Of a DNA stretch of 32,284 nucleotides, positions 1-10,999 are shown in pieces. A program made the position numbers and the translations under genes. This DNA comes from Allomyces macrogynus ATCC 38327 (taxonomy: Eukaryota > Blastocladiomycota > Blastocladiomycetes > Blastocladiales > Blastocladiaceae). The stretch is taken from positions 660,456-692,739 of the forward strand of contig GG745355.1 of NCBI GenBank assembly GCA_000151295.1. The letters run 5' to 3'. The notes beneath the pieces are model-generated. The model saw nothing but the letters and a program-made list of their open reading frames with translations, was not told the DNA's origin and did not search any database. The first letter of the stretch is position 1. Every line of letters starts with the position of its first letter.

Positions 1-46
1 AAATTATTATTGATCCATTATATCATCATCATTCTCCCCATAAAAG

Positions 47-682
47 TCAAGACAGAAAACACAAAGGAACCATGCTAAATATGTGAAAGGAATTAGAATA
101 GTAGTCCGAGAAAAAGGGGAGTTCAAAGAGAGGTTCGGGACGTTCCCCGAAGGGTTGTTGTAACTCGTCAAAAAAAGCGAGATCGTCGTCTTCTGAGTGG
201 TCATCGTAGTGGTCATCATCATCATCATCATCATCGTCCAGGAGCAGTTCTTCGTCGGAGAGAACCGCGTCCAGGTCGGCGAGCGACCGCGGCGGGTGGC
301 GCGGCGGCGCGGCTCCGCTCGCTGCGACTCCGTGCGCGCGGTGCGGCGCGTGCGCGTGCGTGTGGGGGTGGTGGAGCGCGCCGTCGGGCCGGCGATGCGG
401 CGGGGAGCGACCGGTGCGCGGTGTCGGGAACTGCACGCGCCGTGCGGTCGGCGCCGAGGTCGCCGCGGCCGTGGCCGAGAGCGAGTCGAGCGCGTCGTGG
501 AAGACGTCGACGGACGTTTCTGACGCGGGCGTGGGCGTGGCAACGGTCAAAGTGAGCGACGGGCGCGGCGGCGAGGTCGTGTCGTTCTCGGCGTCGCTGG
601 CGGACCCAGGCGGCGGCGGGATGGCGATAACGAGGCGCGCGGCGGGCGGCGCCGCGGCATCGCTGGAGCCGTCGTCGGCCAT
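47..682 (-). CDS. Hypothetical acidic low-complexity protein
   Basis: An open frame with no recognised domain. The first ATG at 754 would add 24 residues; I prefer the ATG at 682 because it opens a typical Met-Ala-Asp-Asp start, but either is possible. The protein is Ala/Pro/Ser/Thr-rich, followed by a His-rich stretch, then an acidic tract of nine consecutive Asp encoded by a trinucleotide repeat at 213-235, and a short aromatic C-terminus. The last 100 bp are much more AT-rich than the rest, so the true 3' end may instead be an intron or an untranslated region. It lies downstream of the kinase gene on the same strand. Composition resembles other disordered proteins of the window, but a GC-rich chance ORF cannot be excluded. 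Confidence 0.38.
   Translation of the reverse strand: MADDGSSDAAAPPAARLVIAIPPPPGSASDAENDTTSPPRPSLTLTVATPTPASETSVDVFHDALDSLSATAAATSAPTARRVQFPTPRTGRSPPHRRPDGALHHPHTHAHAPHRAHGVAASGAAPPRHPPRSLADLDAVLSDEELLLDDDDDDDDDHYDDHSEDDDLAFFDELQQPFGERPEPLFELPFFSDYYSNSFHIFSMVPLCFLS
213..235. repeat. TCA/GAT trinucleotide microsatellite
   Basis: Nearly eight perfect copies of the triplet tca on the plus strand. Read on the minus strand in the acidic ORF it encodes the Asp run, so its length is likely to vary between isolates. Confidence 0.9.
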
Positions 683-754
683 GGCGTCTAGCGTTTGGTT
701 GGTTGAGGATGAGCGCGGGTGCGGTGCGGTGATCCATTGCCGTTGAAAGGGCAT

Positions 755-2213
755 GCTGGCGCAGCATACCGGGCGCTGTGTGTCGTCGCGTGGGGCGGCC
801 GTGGGCGTGGTGCGCGGCGGGCGGGCGCGTGGTTGTTGCTAGTGGTGGCAGTCGGTGGCGCGCTCGTGCTCGTGCGTGAAGTCGTCGTGCTCGTCGTCAA
901 GGCCGCGGTGGGGGGAGCGGTGGAGTTGGTTGGTGGTGGTGGCGGTGGACGGTGGGGCGGTCTGTCTGTTGGCAAAATGGCGAGCAGTCAGCGCGCCGCG
1001 TTGCGGTGGAGCCCAAAGTGGCGGAAAACCAGCACGCGCCAGAGTTGATGCACGTGAGCATGGGGCTCCCCGCACGTGCCCGGACACCCCAGGGCCGCCC
1101 CGGCACTGCTCCAGCACTGCCCCGGTGCGCACCCGCAACGTGACCGCGTCAACCGCGCGCCCCGCACAGCTGCGGCGGCCACGGCGCCGACCTGGCAGCG
1201 TCGACGCTGGCCACTGCACGCCACGGGCGCTGCGGTTCTCCGCCCACGGCCCACCAGGCAGGCCCGCCTTCGTGCCCGCGATGCTGCGCGCCACCACCCC
1301 CCACCCCTGGCCGACAAGCAGGACAGCCTGGATGGGATCGCCGAAAGACCTATCCCCAGGGCTTGGCACGACCGGTGAGACCCTCGACAGAGACGACAAC
1401 GGCGCTTCACCTCTCTCGCCATCACCACAATCGGCCGGGAACAACGCGATGTGGTGCCCGAACTCGAGCGCAAATACCGCCGACCGGGTTCTGGCGCTCA
1501 CGGACGAGGCCAAACAGGATTGACCTGGACCAGCTTGAGCGCGGAATGCACCGGAGTATCGCAGCGCGACGTGCTGGGCGGCCACTTTGGGCCGGCAATC
1601 GGCGCGGGCCGCCGCGGCCACCAGCATGGAGGCGGAGGCCAGCGTGGCGTGAAGTGATACGTTGCGCGATGGCTGCGACCGCGTGATCATGCCTCACCGC
1701 AGCCATCACCGAACGATGTGGACGAGCAGCGCCATGGAGTGGAGAAGAAAGGGAATGATGAGAACGATCTTTATATTGTGTTGAATGAAGGGTGTTGTGC
1801 GAGGGTGGGATTGATTTACCTATGGGGCTTCTTCTCAAGAGCGCAATCTGAGCAACTCCAACGTCCACACGCTCCGGCAGTCACCCGACACCTCTACGTT
1901 TTCTTGATTGCAACATAGAGTGATTGCAATAGCGAGCACTTTGTCGCACTGTCCCGGTTTGTGTGCTGGCCACGGTTCATTCCAAAGACGGCACGGCGAC
2001 CTGCTCTCATCACAAGAACGATCAAGCAAAGCGGAACCTGGTGGCCAGACACGCCACCGACAACCTCGATCCACATCCAAAAAGACCACGGCTTCATTAC
2101 ATCGTCGCACTTGCACGCCACTGAATTCCATCCCGTTCCCCGCCACCTCCTCGCGTAATCCCTGGGCCCCTCTCCTCCTCCACCAGACCCTATCCACACT
2201 TCGCCATTCCTCA
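755..2213. other. Region without a supported gene, 1.46 kb
   Basis: Several overlapping open frames exist on both strands, the longest being 283 codons on the minus strand from an ATG at 1690 to a stop at 839. None shows a domain, a plausible intron structure or family resemblance, and stop-poor frames are expected in DNA this GC-rich. From about 1730 to 1920 the sequence becomes AT-richer. The right part should hold the 3' untranslated region of the kinase gene. Confidence 0.5.
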
Positions 2214-4748
2214 TTAACCATGCACTCCACCGCCCCCACCCCCACCCGCCGCAACCCACACATGCTCGCGAATCCTCGCCGCCGTCGGCCGCCGCGCCGT
2301 ACTCGGCTCCAGGATCCACCGCACAAGCGCCTTTGTCTCTGGCGTCAGCAGCGGATACTCCTCACTCCCCCCTTCCCCACCATTCCCTTCCACCTCATCC
2401 GTATCCGGCACTTCCACGGCCTCGTCCGGAAACGAAAACTCGGCGCGCGCGATCCGGTGCCAGAGCGCGCGTCGTCCAGCCTTGCGCGTGGACCGGCGCC
2501 GGATCGTGCGTGTCGGGAACCCCGAGTTTGTCGGTGTCAGTGGCGGGCTCGGGGTCGCGGGCGGCGCGGGCGGCGCCGAGTGGTACGACGAGTGACCGAG
2601 CGTCAGCTTGTCCTCGAGTTGTCGCAGCAGGCCCGGGTCGACGCGCCGGTGGTGGATCGCGGCGGAGGCGGCGGCGGCGACCGGGGTGATGGCGTGTGGG
2701 AGGATCAGGGTCGGGAGGTGCGGTTCTGATGCCGAAGCCGACACGGTAGGCGCGGGTGTCGGTGTGGGTGCGGCAGGCGCACCGCCTGCGGCGGTCGTGA
2801 CGTTGGTCGACTTGACGGGCACGGTGACGCTTTCTTCGACGACGACGTCCCTGGCCTCGACCGAGAACGGCAGGTGGCCGACGAGAATCGCGTAGAGGAC
2901 GACGCCCGCCGACCACGCGTCGGCGAGTTGCGGGTCGTGCGGTTTGCCAATGATTACTTCGGGCGCCGAGTACTCTTCGGACCCGCACCGCGTCGTCGTG
3001 GTTTTCTGGTCGGCGTGCACGAGCAGCGTCGAGAGGCCAAAGTCGGACAGCTGGATGTGGAACGGGGCTGACTTGGACTTGAGCAGGATCTGGAGGAGTG
3101 GAAACGTGAAGGAGTTAGTGGAAGGACGGGTAGGGAAAGTGGGAGAGAGAGAGGAGGGGACACACGTTTTCCAACTTCAAGTCGCGGTGCGCGAGTTGTT
3201 TCCGGTGCATGAACGCGAGCGCTACAAATGCCAACTCACGGCGTCAGTATTCCCCGCCGTCTCCGCCTTGCCCGAGAGCTCCACCATCACGTACCATCCA
3301 TGAGCTGGAACGCGAGCGCCTGCGCATCGGCCATTGTCACCGCGTCGTGGCGGTAGGCCATCAAATCAAACAGATCGCCACCGGGACAATAATCGAGCAC
3401 GAGGCACAGCAAGTCCGACGATCGAATAATATCAAAGCACCGCATCACGTTCGGGTGTGCGTCGGACCCAGCACGAATGCGCGCGTTTACGAGACCCGTC
3501 AGTTCCGGATCGTCGTCGTCATCCTCGTCGCTATGCGACACCTGCAACGGCGCTGCCTCGTGCATCGGGTGCGCCGCCGGCGCCTGGAGCGCGGCAAACA
3601 CGAGCGCCTCGTTGCGCGCGACGCGCGCGACCGTCTTGTCGCGCAACTCGATCAGTTTCAGGGCCACGCGCAGCCGAGACCGCTTGACCGTGCCGAGCCG
3701 CACTTTCGAAAAGGCGCCGACGCCAATAACGGCGCCGATCGAGTAGGCGTCGAGACTGCCCGGTCGCGTGCGCGACCGCCGTCGGCCACGCGTCGGCGCG
3801 CGGTGCCGGAGATTCGTCGCCTGCGTTCGACGAGGACTGTCGCGCGGTTGCGGACACGGGGGACGCGGCGCCTGCAGCGAGCCGCGACCGGAAAGATGCC
3901 GGGACGAGGTGGTCCGGGTGCGGGCTGATGGGCACCGACATGGCGCGGACGGGTGGGGCTGCCGTCGGGAGTTTGGGCGAGTCAGACTCGACCAGACTGG
4001 CTAAGTGCGCGAGCGACGCGCCGATTCCAACGCCCGTGCCGAGCTTGGCACGCAGCGCGAGCGGAACACCGTGGAACGCTTCCGAAGCTGGGTGCGGTCT
4101 CGTGGCGCGCGGTCCCTCGACGTGGGGCATTGGGGGTGGGGTTACGGCCAGACTGTCGGGCGACGTGGACAGCGGTGACACCGTGTGCGGCACGTCGAGG
4201 AGCGCAGTTTCTGCGGCCGCTGCGTGGCCGTCCGCGATCATGTCCATTCGCGCGGCTGCGAGCGGCGACAGTGCAACGTGCGCGCCTTGAAGGAGCGACG
4301 CCGAGACAGTACGGTCGTGGTCCATGTGTCCGCACGGCGCCGTGGCGACGGGCGGCGCATTCGACCGGCCATTCGGCGCTGGAATCGGGATCGGCGCCGT
4401 CTCGAGTCGCCGGTGGCCCATGATGACGCCTGGCGGGCGCGCAGCGGGTGCACGCGGTGCCGCGACGGGTACGGGTTTCGGTGGTGGCTGCTTGACCTTG
4501 GGAACGGCCAGCGTAGGCACGTGCGCCGGTGCAGGCGCCGGGCGCGGCGTACTGGAGCCTTGGAAGGGCGTACTAAAGAAATCGTCGTCGTAGTGCGGCT
4601 CGTCCGGGTCGTGTACGGTCGAGGTGGCCGACGCGGTCGACATGGTGGGCGACGGCGGGACCGAGGATCCGGGCGAGGACGCGGCGTAGTCGGTAAACCG
4701 GCGCGCGACGCGGCCGAGCGAGAGCGTGCCGGGGGGGGACGAGGCCAT
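2214..4748 (-). CDS. CAMK-like serine/threonine protein kinase
   Basis: Predicted to phosphorylate Ser/Thr residues of unknown targets. The ATG at 4748 lies in ACCATGG; about 300 disordered Ser/Pro/Ala residues precede the kinase domain. Domain landmarks in order: glycine loop IGVGAFSKV, ATP-binding Lys in VALKLI, catalytic loop HRDLKLEN, DFG, the APE motif in YSAPEV, and DAWSAGVVLYAILVGHLPFS. A long Ala/Pro/Thr insertion separates the last from the C-lobe end (TARRPTAARI). Clear introns are 3222-3294 (GTACGT, CTGAC) and 3090-3165 (GTGTGT, CTAAC), both restoring perfect kinase sequence. Between about 3740 and 3900 the reading frame shifts by one base between the N-terminal region and the glycine loop. 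An 82-bp intron 3756-3837 would restore it and give about 767 residues, but its donor is weak, so an undetected intron elsewhere or a sequence error is possible. The HRDLKLEN and GSEEYSAPE signatures suggest the CAMK group; the exact family is not assigned. Confidence 0.87.
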
Positions 4749-5964
4749 GGTGTGCGGGTCGGTGCGGATCAAGTGCGTACGGGTCGACACGGGTCAAGCG
4801 CGAGCAGAGACAACTGGCCACACGCGCTTGGAGCAGGTCAGGCACGCCGATGCAGCTAGAGTCGGCGACGGCCACGGTCCCCTGGCGCGGTTAGTCTCGT
4901 CAGCGGGCGCGTTTCTGCGAGGCATCGGGCAGACGGGCGCGCGATCGGAGCGGCGCCGGCACGCGGTCGCCATCATGCCGCCCCACCGGCTGCCGGCGCG
5001 TTCCTGCAGCCCGCGCAGGACTCGCCCGCGGCAAAACGCGCACGCGCGCACCACGCCGCGTCCTGCATCGCGGTGCGTGGAGGAATGCACGCACACCGGT
5101 CTCGAACACTTCACAGCCACACCAGAGGACACCGTACCGCGCGTCGGGTTTTCCTTCACACACGGCCGGGTCGGTCGTGGGCCGGTTCTTGTGCTGCACT
5201 TGCGGCCGCGATCACTGAGGACGCGCTGACGAACACAGCTGGAAATCCGCGCGGGCAGAATAGCGGGTGCACGCGCGCACGTGGGCTCGTTTGCGCCGGA
5301 TCGAGCGCAGCGTGACTCTGGCCCAAGTCGTTGCTCGGTGGACCAAACTCGGTTGGTTGAGGGGTCGGGCACTTGGACAAGGCACGTGCGATCGCAGCTG
5401 ACAGCCGTGGTGACGGCACGCGTCGAGTCCTGTCGTCGATTGCCGCAAGTCGCGGCCGTGCGGTCGCGGTCAACTGATCGGGTCGTTCTTCGTTGAGGAG
5501 CTGCAGCTGCCACGGCCGACACTCAGCGTGTCGCGTCGTTGTTGTCGGGGCGGAGAGCGTGGCCTCTCCCCGTGGTTCGCTCCCGTTTCACCGGCTGTGG
5601 GCCGTTCTCGCCAACAGAGCGGCAAGCCGCGCTGTGTTCGCAGCCGTGTCGGGCCGCGAGCGGTCGACGGCGGTCAGCGTGTTGCCATGTTGCTCGCGGC
5701 AGCAGAATTACGCAAAGAAACGTGTCTCCTGGATCCTCCAGCATGCGGGGCCCACGCGGCACTGCTTCTCTGCTCGCATGTTGCTTGCTTTGTGTCAACC
5801 CGGCATCACATTTGTGACTTTTGCCGGCGTTGTGTTGTTGGCTCAACACTTTTGCGCGACGTCAGCGACGCCATGAAGGAGACGCTAGTAGCTGGGATCC
5901 GAAAAACTATATATTCGAGGTACAGAGCGCGGGTACAGAGCACTCCGCGGCCCACCCCAGCCAA
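4749..5964. other. Region without a supported gene, 1.2 kb
   Basis: Lies between the kinase start and the end of the Pfs2 gene, both on the minus strand, so it should carry the kinase promoter and the Pfs2 3' untranslated region. Open frames here are GC-driven, and the longest minus-strand one begins only with GTG. An AT-rich TATA-like stretch (actatatattc) lies near 5907. I see no RNA gene or repeat. Confidence 0.5.
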
Positions 5965-8496
5965 TCAAAACTCGCGCCGCTGGTCGCGGTCGCGGTCGCG
6001 GTCGCGGTCCCACGGCGGCCGCGCCATCCCCATCCCGCCCGGCGCACCACGTCCTGGGCGATCGCGGTCGAACCGGTCGCGACTCTGGTCGCGACTCTGG
6101 TCGCGCTCGCCGCCATGGTCCCGGTCGAACCGCCCTCTATCGCCACCGCCGCGGTACTCGGGCCCGGGACTCCCTTCGGCCCCACCGCGCTCCCCACCGC
6201 CCGGCGGGAACGGCGGCATCGGCGGCAACTTGCCCGGCGCCATCCGTGGCCCGCGCCGGTTCGGTCCAAAGAAATCATCAAACATTTCGCGCCGCCGCTT
6301 GCGGTGCATTTCGCGCTCAAGCCGGTCCGGGTCCATATTGTCCGGGTCGGCGTCGAGGCCCGGCGGGGCAGCGCTCGCGCTGGAACTCGTGCGCCACGGC
6401 GCGTCGGAACGGGCCGCCGACGACGATGAAGGCGCGTCGTCGCCGCCCAACGTCCCGCCGATCGTGCCGAACCCGGGAATGTAGAACTCGCCGTCGTCGT
6501 CGAGATCGTCTTGATCGTGATCTTGGTGCGGTCGGTCGTGGTCGGCGTAGTCGGCGTCGCGCGCGTCGAGACCAGTCACTTCGCGCACGCCGCCGGCGAC
6601 GGCGGCGAGTTCCGACTCGCCGGGCCGGGGGCGTGTCCAGAACCGCGTCGCGTAGTCGTTTGACCCGGTGCACAGGATGTGGCCGAGCGGGTGCCAGTCG
6701 AGCGCCCAAATGTTGGCGTCGTGCGCGGTCGGCACTTGCGCGAGCGGGATCGACGGCTGGCTCGCGAGCCACCAGATGAGGCTGCCCTCAGACCCGCCCG
6801 ATACAAACAGGTCCTCGTGCTGCGGGTGCCACGCGACGGCTAGTTGGGTTGGGGTGGAGAAGGGGTGGAGAAGACCACTTAGCTTGCCGCGCAGTACTTA
6901 GCGGAGGAAAAGGGAGGAAATCAACGTACAACACACTTCCTTGGCGTGGCCCTTGAAGTTGGCATACTCCTTCATCGTACGAATGTCAAAGATCTTGACC
7001 ATTTGGTCGCGCGATCCACTCAGCAACCAGTTGCCGTTGCGGTTCCACTGCACCGCGTGAATCGTGTTCTTGTGCCCGTGCCTGGACCAGAACGAAGTCG
7101 CTCGTGAGTTGACAGAGCCTGCAAAACGAAAACGAGGAATAAGAGACGCACAGCGTCGTGATCGCGCGCCCGGTACGCGGATCCCACAACTTGATCAAAT
7201 TATCCTTGGACCCGGACGCGATCATGGCCTTGTACGGGTGCCAGTCCAAGCACTTGACGTCCCACCCGTGCCCGAGCATCGTGTGCTCGCAGACGCCCGT
7301 GTGGAAGTTCCACACCTTGACCGTCTTGTCGTCCGAGCACGTCGCAAATTTCGCATCGCTCGGCGCAAATGCGATTCCGCGCACGGCCTCCTTGTGCACC
7401 TGGATGGACTTGAGATTGTTCATGTTCGACTGCCAGTACTTGATCATGCCAGCGTTGTCGCCGGACAGCATCCACGTGTCGTTGCGCGACCACCGCATCG
7501 ACCGGACAGACGTTTCGTGCGCTTGCAGGATGGTCTCGAAGTTGAACGTGAGCCCGTTCCATAGCGTGAACTCGCCCGACGCGGAGCCGGTGATCAAACG
7601 ACGGCCCTCGGGCGTCCACTGCAGGCGAAAGAAAAGGGGGTGGGGTGAGCCGCGACAGAGGGGAGGCGATGGTAAAGGGAGAAGAGCTGCGGCAAACGTA
7701 CCCGGACGACGTTGACGTAGGTGCGGTACTTGTTCATGGATGTGTGCACGAACCGCGTCGTGCACGCCGACACAGGCTTGTCGGGGATCGCGTACGGCGG
7801 GAGGAGCTGGCCGTTTGGTGAAAGACGAAAGAACGGACGTATATCAGACCAGCGGCCCGACAAGAAAACGTGTATTCAAGTACTGATCCGATGCGCGCCA
7901 ACGATAGTTCGAGTCCAAAAGGCTCGTGGTCGGTCCGCTCGCCCTTTCCCACATCGGTCGGACGAGCGGGATGAAGGGAGCGGCGAACCGCGCGGACCAT
8001 GGCAGGAGAAAGAGTGCCGCGCGCCGCACGAGGTAACATACGTTGATGAGGAACTCCATGTCCGGCTGGATCGCGGGCCACGGCGTCGAGCGCGACGCCG
8101 GGTAGAGCTGCGTGCGCATCTGGACGGTCGAAGTAGCGCGGCCACGGTCAGTCTGGTCCACTGCGCTGCGAACGCCGACCACCGTCCTATCCACCAACGC
8201 ACCTGGTTGTGCAGGATCACGCCAGAGTTGTAATCGACGGTACGGCGCAAAAACGCCTTGCGGAGTCGCTTGGCATCAAAGTCGGCCTGCTGCTGTTGCA
8301 CTGACCTGGCACCGCCGCCTGCTCCTGGCTCGCTGCCCATGGTCGACGACTGGTGCGGCGCCGGGGAACCCGTTGCTGCCGACGACGGGGACGCGCCGGG
8401 CGAGGCGTGGCGGTGGCTCGCAAGCGCACGGCTCAGGCCGGGCGGCAAGTGGTCGAGTCCAGGTGGAGGACCGCGAGGGCCGCCGGGGTTCGACAT
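5965..8496 (-). CDS. PFS2: Polyadenylation factor Pfs2/WDR33 (WD40 protein)
   Basis: Pfs2 (WDR33 in animals) is the WD40 subunit of the nuclear cleavage and polyadenylation factor that recognises pre-mRNA 3' ends. Six exons join in frame to 656 residues: 8203-8496, 8042-8119, 7702-7806, 7152-7618, 6930-7081 and 5965-6839. The N-terminus is Gly/Pro/Ser-rich, then comes the family signature [20 protein letters not shown], followed by WD repeats including [80 protein letters not shown] and [18 protein letters not shown]. These closely match WDR33/Pfs2 and no other WD40 family. The start is the only ATG before the signature. The C-terminal third is disordered, with Gly/Pro runs and Arg-Asp dipeptide repeats, as in several splicing and 3'-processing proteins. 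The 235-bp intron 7807-8041 is the longest in this gene; the others are 70-90 bp. Confidence 0.95.
5975..6110. repeat. Short tandem repeats coding the Arg-Asp tail
   Basis: A six-base unit (ggtcgc) is repeated about four times near 5984-6008, and a 12-base unit (tggtcgcgactc) is repeated near 6084-6108. Read on the minus strand they encode Arg-Asp and Arg-Asp-Gln-Ser repeats at the C-terminus of the Pfs2 protein, which suggests recent expansion of this tail by slippage. Confidence 0.8.
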
Positions 8497-9698
8497 GGCG
8501 CGGGATGCTTGTCGTGTTGATGTAGCTGTTGTCGTCAATTGCAGCAAGTGAAGTTACGATATGCGGTGGTGGATGGTCATGGCGTAGTGCAAGGTCGCCG
8601 GTCAGACAGTGCAGACAACACAGAGTGATTCTGCGAAGCAGTCGTCTTGCATTTCGTGGACCAAATCTTTTGTTTTTGGGTTCATCAGCAGTGGCACCTA
8701 GTGCACCTGGCAAGTGTATGAGGGAGTCATGAGCTCGGGCCGGTAGTTCGAGTCCGCGCAAGAGCAGTGGGCCGAAAGTAAGCCGAATCGCCAAGGCCCA
8801 ATTTCTGCAACCAACTGCTTTTTGCCTTGGCTTGTTTTGGGGACCGCGTGGAGACGACTCGCGGACTTGCATCCATTAATGCACGCATTTTCCGGCCAGA
8901 CTTTCTCCCATTATTTTGTCAAGTTTGTTGGGAATGGACCGCCTGCAGGACAGGTTGGCAGGAGCTCCCAAACCAATTTTCGCTGCAAATAAATATGGTA
9001 AGAGCTCTGTCATTTTGCTGCCACTCTTGTGATGGGCGGAGAGTACAGTTACCGTCAAACTATGAGAAAGGGTGCTTGTGATAATTTTTTCCGGGCGCGC
9101 AAAACGCTGGACTCAAATGACTGGGATCGGACCAGGTTTGGGGAAAGGAATATGCTGGACCACACTGGCGTGGGCCTGGCCTTTTTTCTCAGAGCGCCAA
9201 GAGGAACAAATCGCCTCTGCCACGCGCGCCGTGACCATGCTCACGTCGTAGCCATTCTTGTTGCCGGTCTCGGACGTCCGTTGTCGTCAAAAACGACACG
9301 AGCCGCCCAGGCCAGCCCCCCATTATTGCTCACCCCGTCGCCGCTCACATCGCGTGGGCCGGTCAGCAGTTGCAATGTGTATCCTGCTACGACCCAACTT
9401 CCATTACCGTTGGCGTCCGTTTCCAAGTCACCCAATTTTGATTGAGTCTCATTGCAGATCATGATTGATCACGGTTGATCATTTTGTGGGTGGCCAAGTG
9501 GCCAGCTCTGCACTATTCTGTTAGCCTGCTTTCAATCTTCAATCAACGGTCGACAATCCGCGCATACACTCACACCATCGCAACTCGCAGCATTCCCCAG
9601 GCCACGCCTCCTTCCAGTTGCCCTGGCCGCGCGATTTTTTGGCGGCCACCACGAGCCGTCCACGCTAGCAGCAATTGGCGCTCTTTCATCTTCACAGC
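8497..9698. other. Divergent intergenic region, 1.2 kb
   Basis: Separates the Pfs2 gene (minus) from the ubiquitin protease gene (plus) and should contain both promoters. It is less GC-rich than the genes. A 73-codon minus-strand ORF with an ATG (9241-9462) has a protein-like composition, with Asp/Gly/Asn-rich loops resembling EF-hand or dockerin loops, but it has no continuation that I can find, so I do not call it. Two ttgatca copies lie near 9466-9480. No tRNA folds were found around the tagttcgagtcc strings near 7905 and 8746. Confidence 0.5.
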
Positions 9699-10986
9699 AT
9701 GACCCTTTACCATGGTCCTGTCAAGCTCCGCAACCCAGACAATATTACGTGTTACTTGAATGCGGCGTTGCAGTGCTTCTATCACGTCTCCAGCTCATGG
9801 GCCATTCAGGGCAAGTGTTGCATCCATGCATTTGAAAATGACATGCAAGATTGATCTTTCTGCAATAAGACAGGAGCGCTCAGCGACTCAACTTCCCGCA
9901 CTCCCGACCAAACGGCTCTTGGGCGTGCACTGCTCGCAGCACTCGAGGCCATGAAAAATGCGACAGGCTCCATTGATCCGATTGAAGTCAAGGTTGGAAA
10001 TATCTCTTGCGTGTTAAACACCTTGTCTTAGAAATGTGACTGACCATTGCAATTTTTACTCTTGGTTGTCAATTCCGCAGCGCAGATTGGCCATTATCGA
10101 TCCGGAATTCGGGCGTCCTCGGCAACAAGACGCTCAAGAAGCCATGAATTTGATGCTCCAGGCCATAGCAGGGTCGGACCTCGGCCAATTGTTTTCGGGC
10201 ATGGAGGCGACGAGCGTCATATGCGTCAATTGCAACAGGGAAACCATGTACTCGATGTCGAGCGTCTTTACGAATATGTTTCTCTCGATTCCGACTTCAT
10301 CTCATGCCGATGTTCCTCTGCGCGCATGTTTTGACCAGTACTTTGCTCCTGCCGACAAGCCATTTGATCGATCTGAGCCGTGCCCTCATTGCCATGTGAT
10401 CAAGGGCAAGGCTGTTGACCGTCCAGTTGTCACAAAATGGCCGCCGATCCTCGCCGTCCTGTTGAAGCGGTCGGTCACGGCTTCTTGGTCCACGCGCGAG
10501 AATCCGGCTTACACGAAACGGAAAAACTTGATCAAGTTTGAACTCGACAGCATGGTGCCTGCTGACGGCGCGCCGCAGTACGATTTGATTGCACTCGTTG
10601 ATCACGAGGGGAGGCATGTGCATGAGGGGCATTGTGTGTGCTTGATTATCACCAATTCCTGATCCGCCTCGAGTTGCTGCCTGGCTGACCTGATTTGATT
10701 CCCAATGGCAATTGTAGACACGGCCGCCATCCACCACCAACGCCGCCAGTGGTACAGCATCAGCGACGAGCGCATCTTGGCCGTTCCGGATCGCAACCGT
10801 CTCCTCACCCGCAAGGCGTACATGTTGATTTATCAGCAGCGTGGTGCACGGCCCGCTGCGCATGTTGGTGATCGCGCAGCAGCGCCCGTTCCACGGTCGC
10901 TTTCGACTCAAGGTACATGGTTGAACGTGCGAGATGCAGTCGCTCTTTTTCGCGGGCCCGGGCATGTATGCTTGTTTGTTGTCTGA
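9699..10986 (+). CDS. Ubiquitin carboxyl-terminal hydrolase, USP family
   Basis: A cysteine protease that removes ubiquitin from proteins. Four exons: 9699-9810, 9874-9992, 10081-10633 and 10718-10986. The spliced product has the Cys box NITCYLNAALQC (catalytic Cys18), QQDAQE (residues 92-97), a zinc ribbon CVNC (125, 128) with CPHC (178, 181), the His box GHYTA (His261) and QWYSISDERI with the acidic triad position, followed by the usual AYMLIYQQR end. The GHYTA motif is created exactly by splicing T at 10633 to AC at 10718. The first intron (9811-9873) appears to use a GC donor (GCAAGT); no GT donor fits the phase. At about 350 residues this is a minimal USP domain with almost no N-terminal extension. 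The stop at 10984-10986 may not be used: an intron 10913-11006 (donor GTACAT, CTGAC, acceptor ATAG) would join the following ORF in frame to give 753 residues. Confidence 0.88.
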
Positions 10987-10999
10987 CATTGTGTGAGCG

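Noticed and set aside
839..1690. 283-codon minus-strand ORF and an overlapping 222-codon plus-strand ORF
   Set aside because: Overlapping open frames on both strands without domain or intron structure are expected in very GC-rich DNA.
4794..5522. 242-codon minus-strand ORF upstream of the kinase
   Set aside because: It starts with GTG, shows no conserved features and has Arg/Ala-rich composition typical of a chance frame.
8740..8790. tRNA-like TTCGAGTCC box
   Set aside because: The bases on either side do not form a T-arm stem and no A box or acceptor stem is present. The same holds for the similar string near 7905.
10036..10662. USP ORF ending at 10662
   Set aside because: Reading on to that stop destroys the His box. 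Splicing at 10634-10717 restores GHYTA and the conserved C-terminal part.
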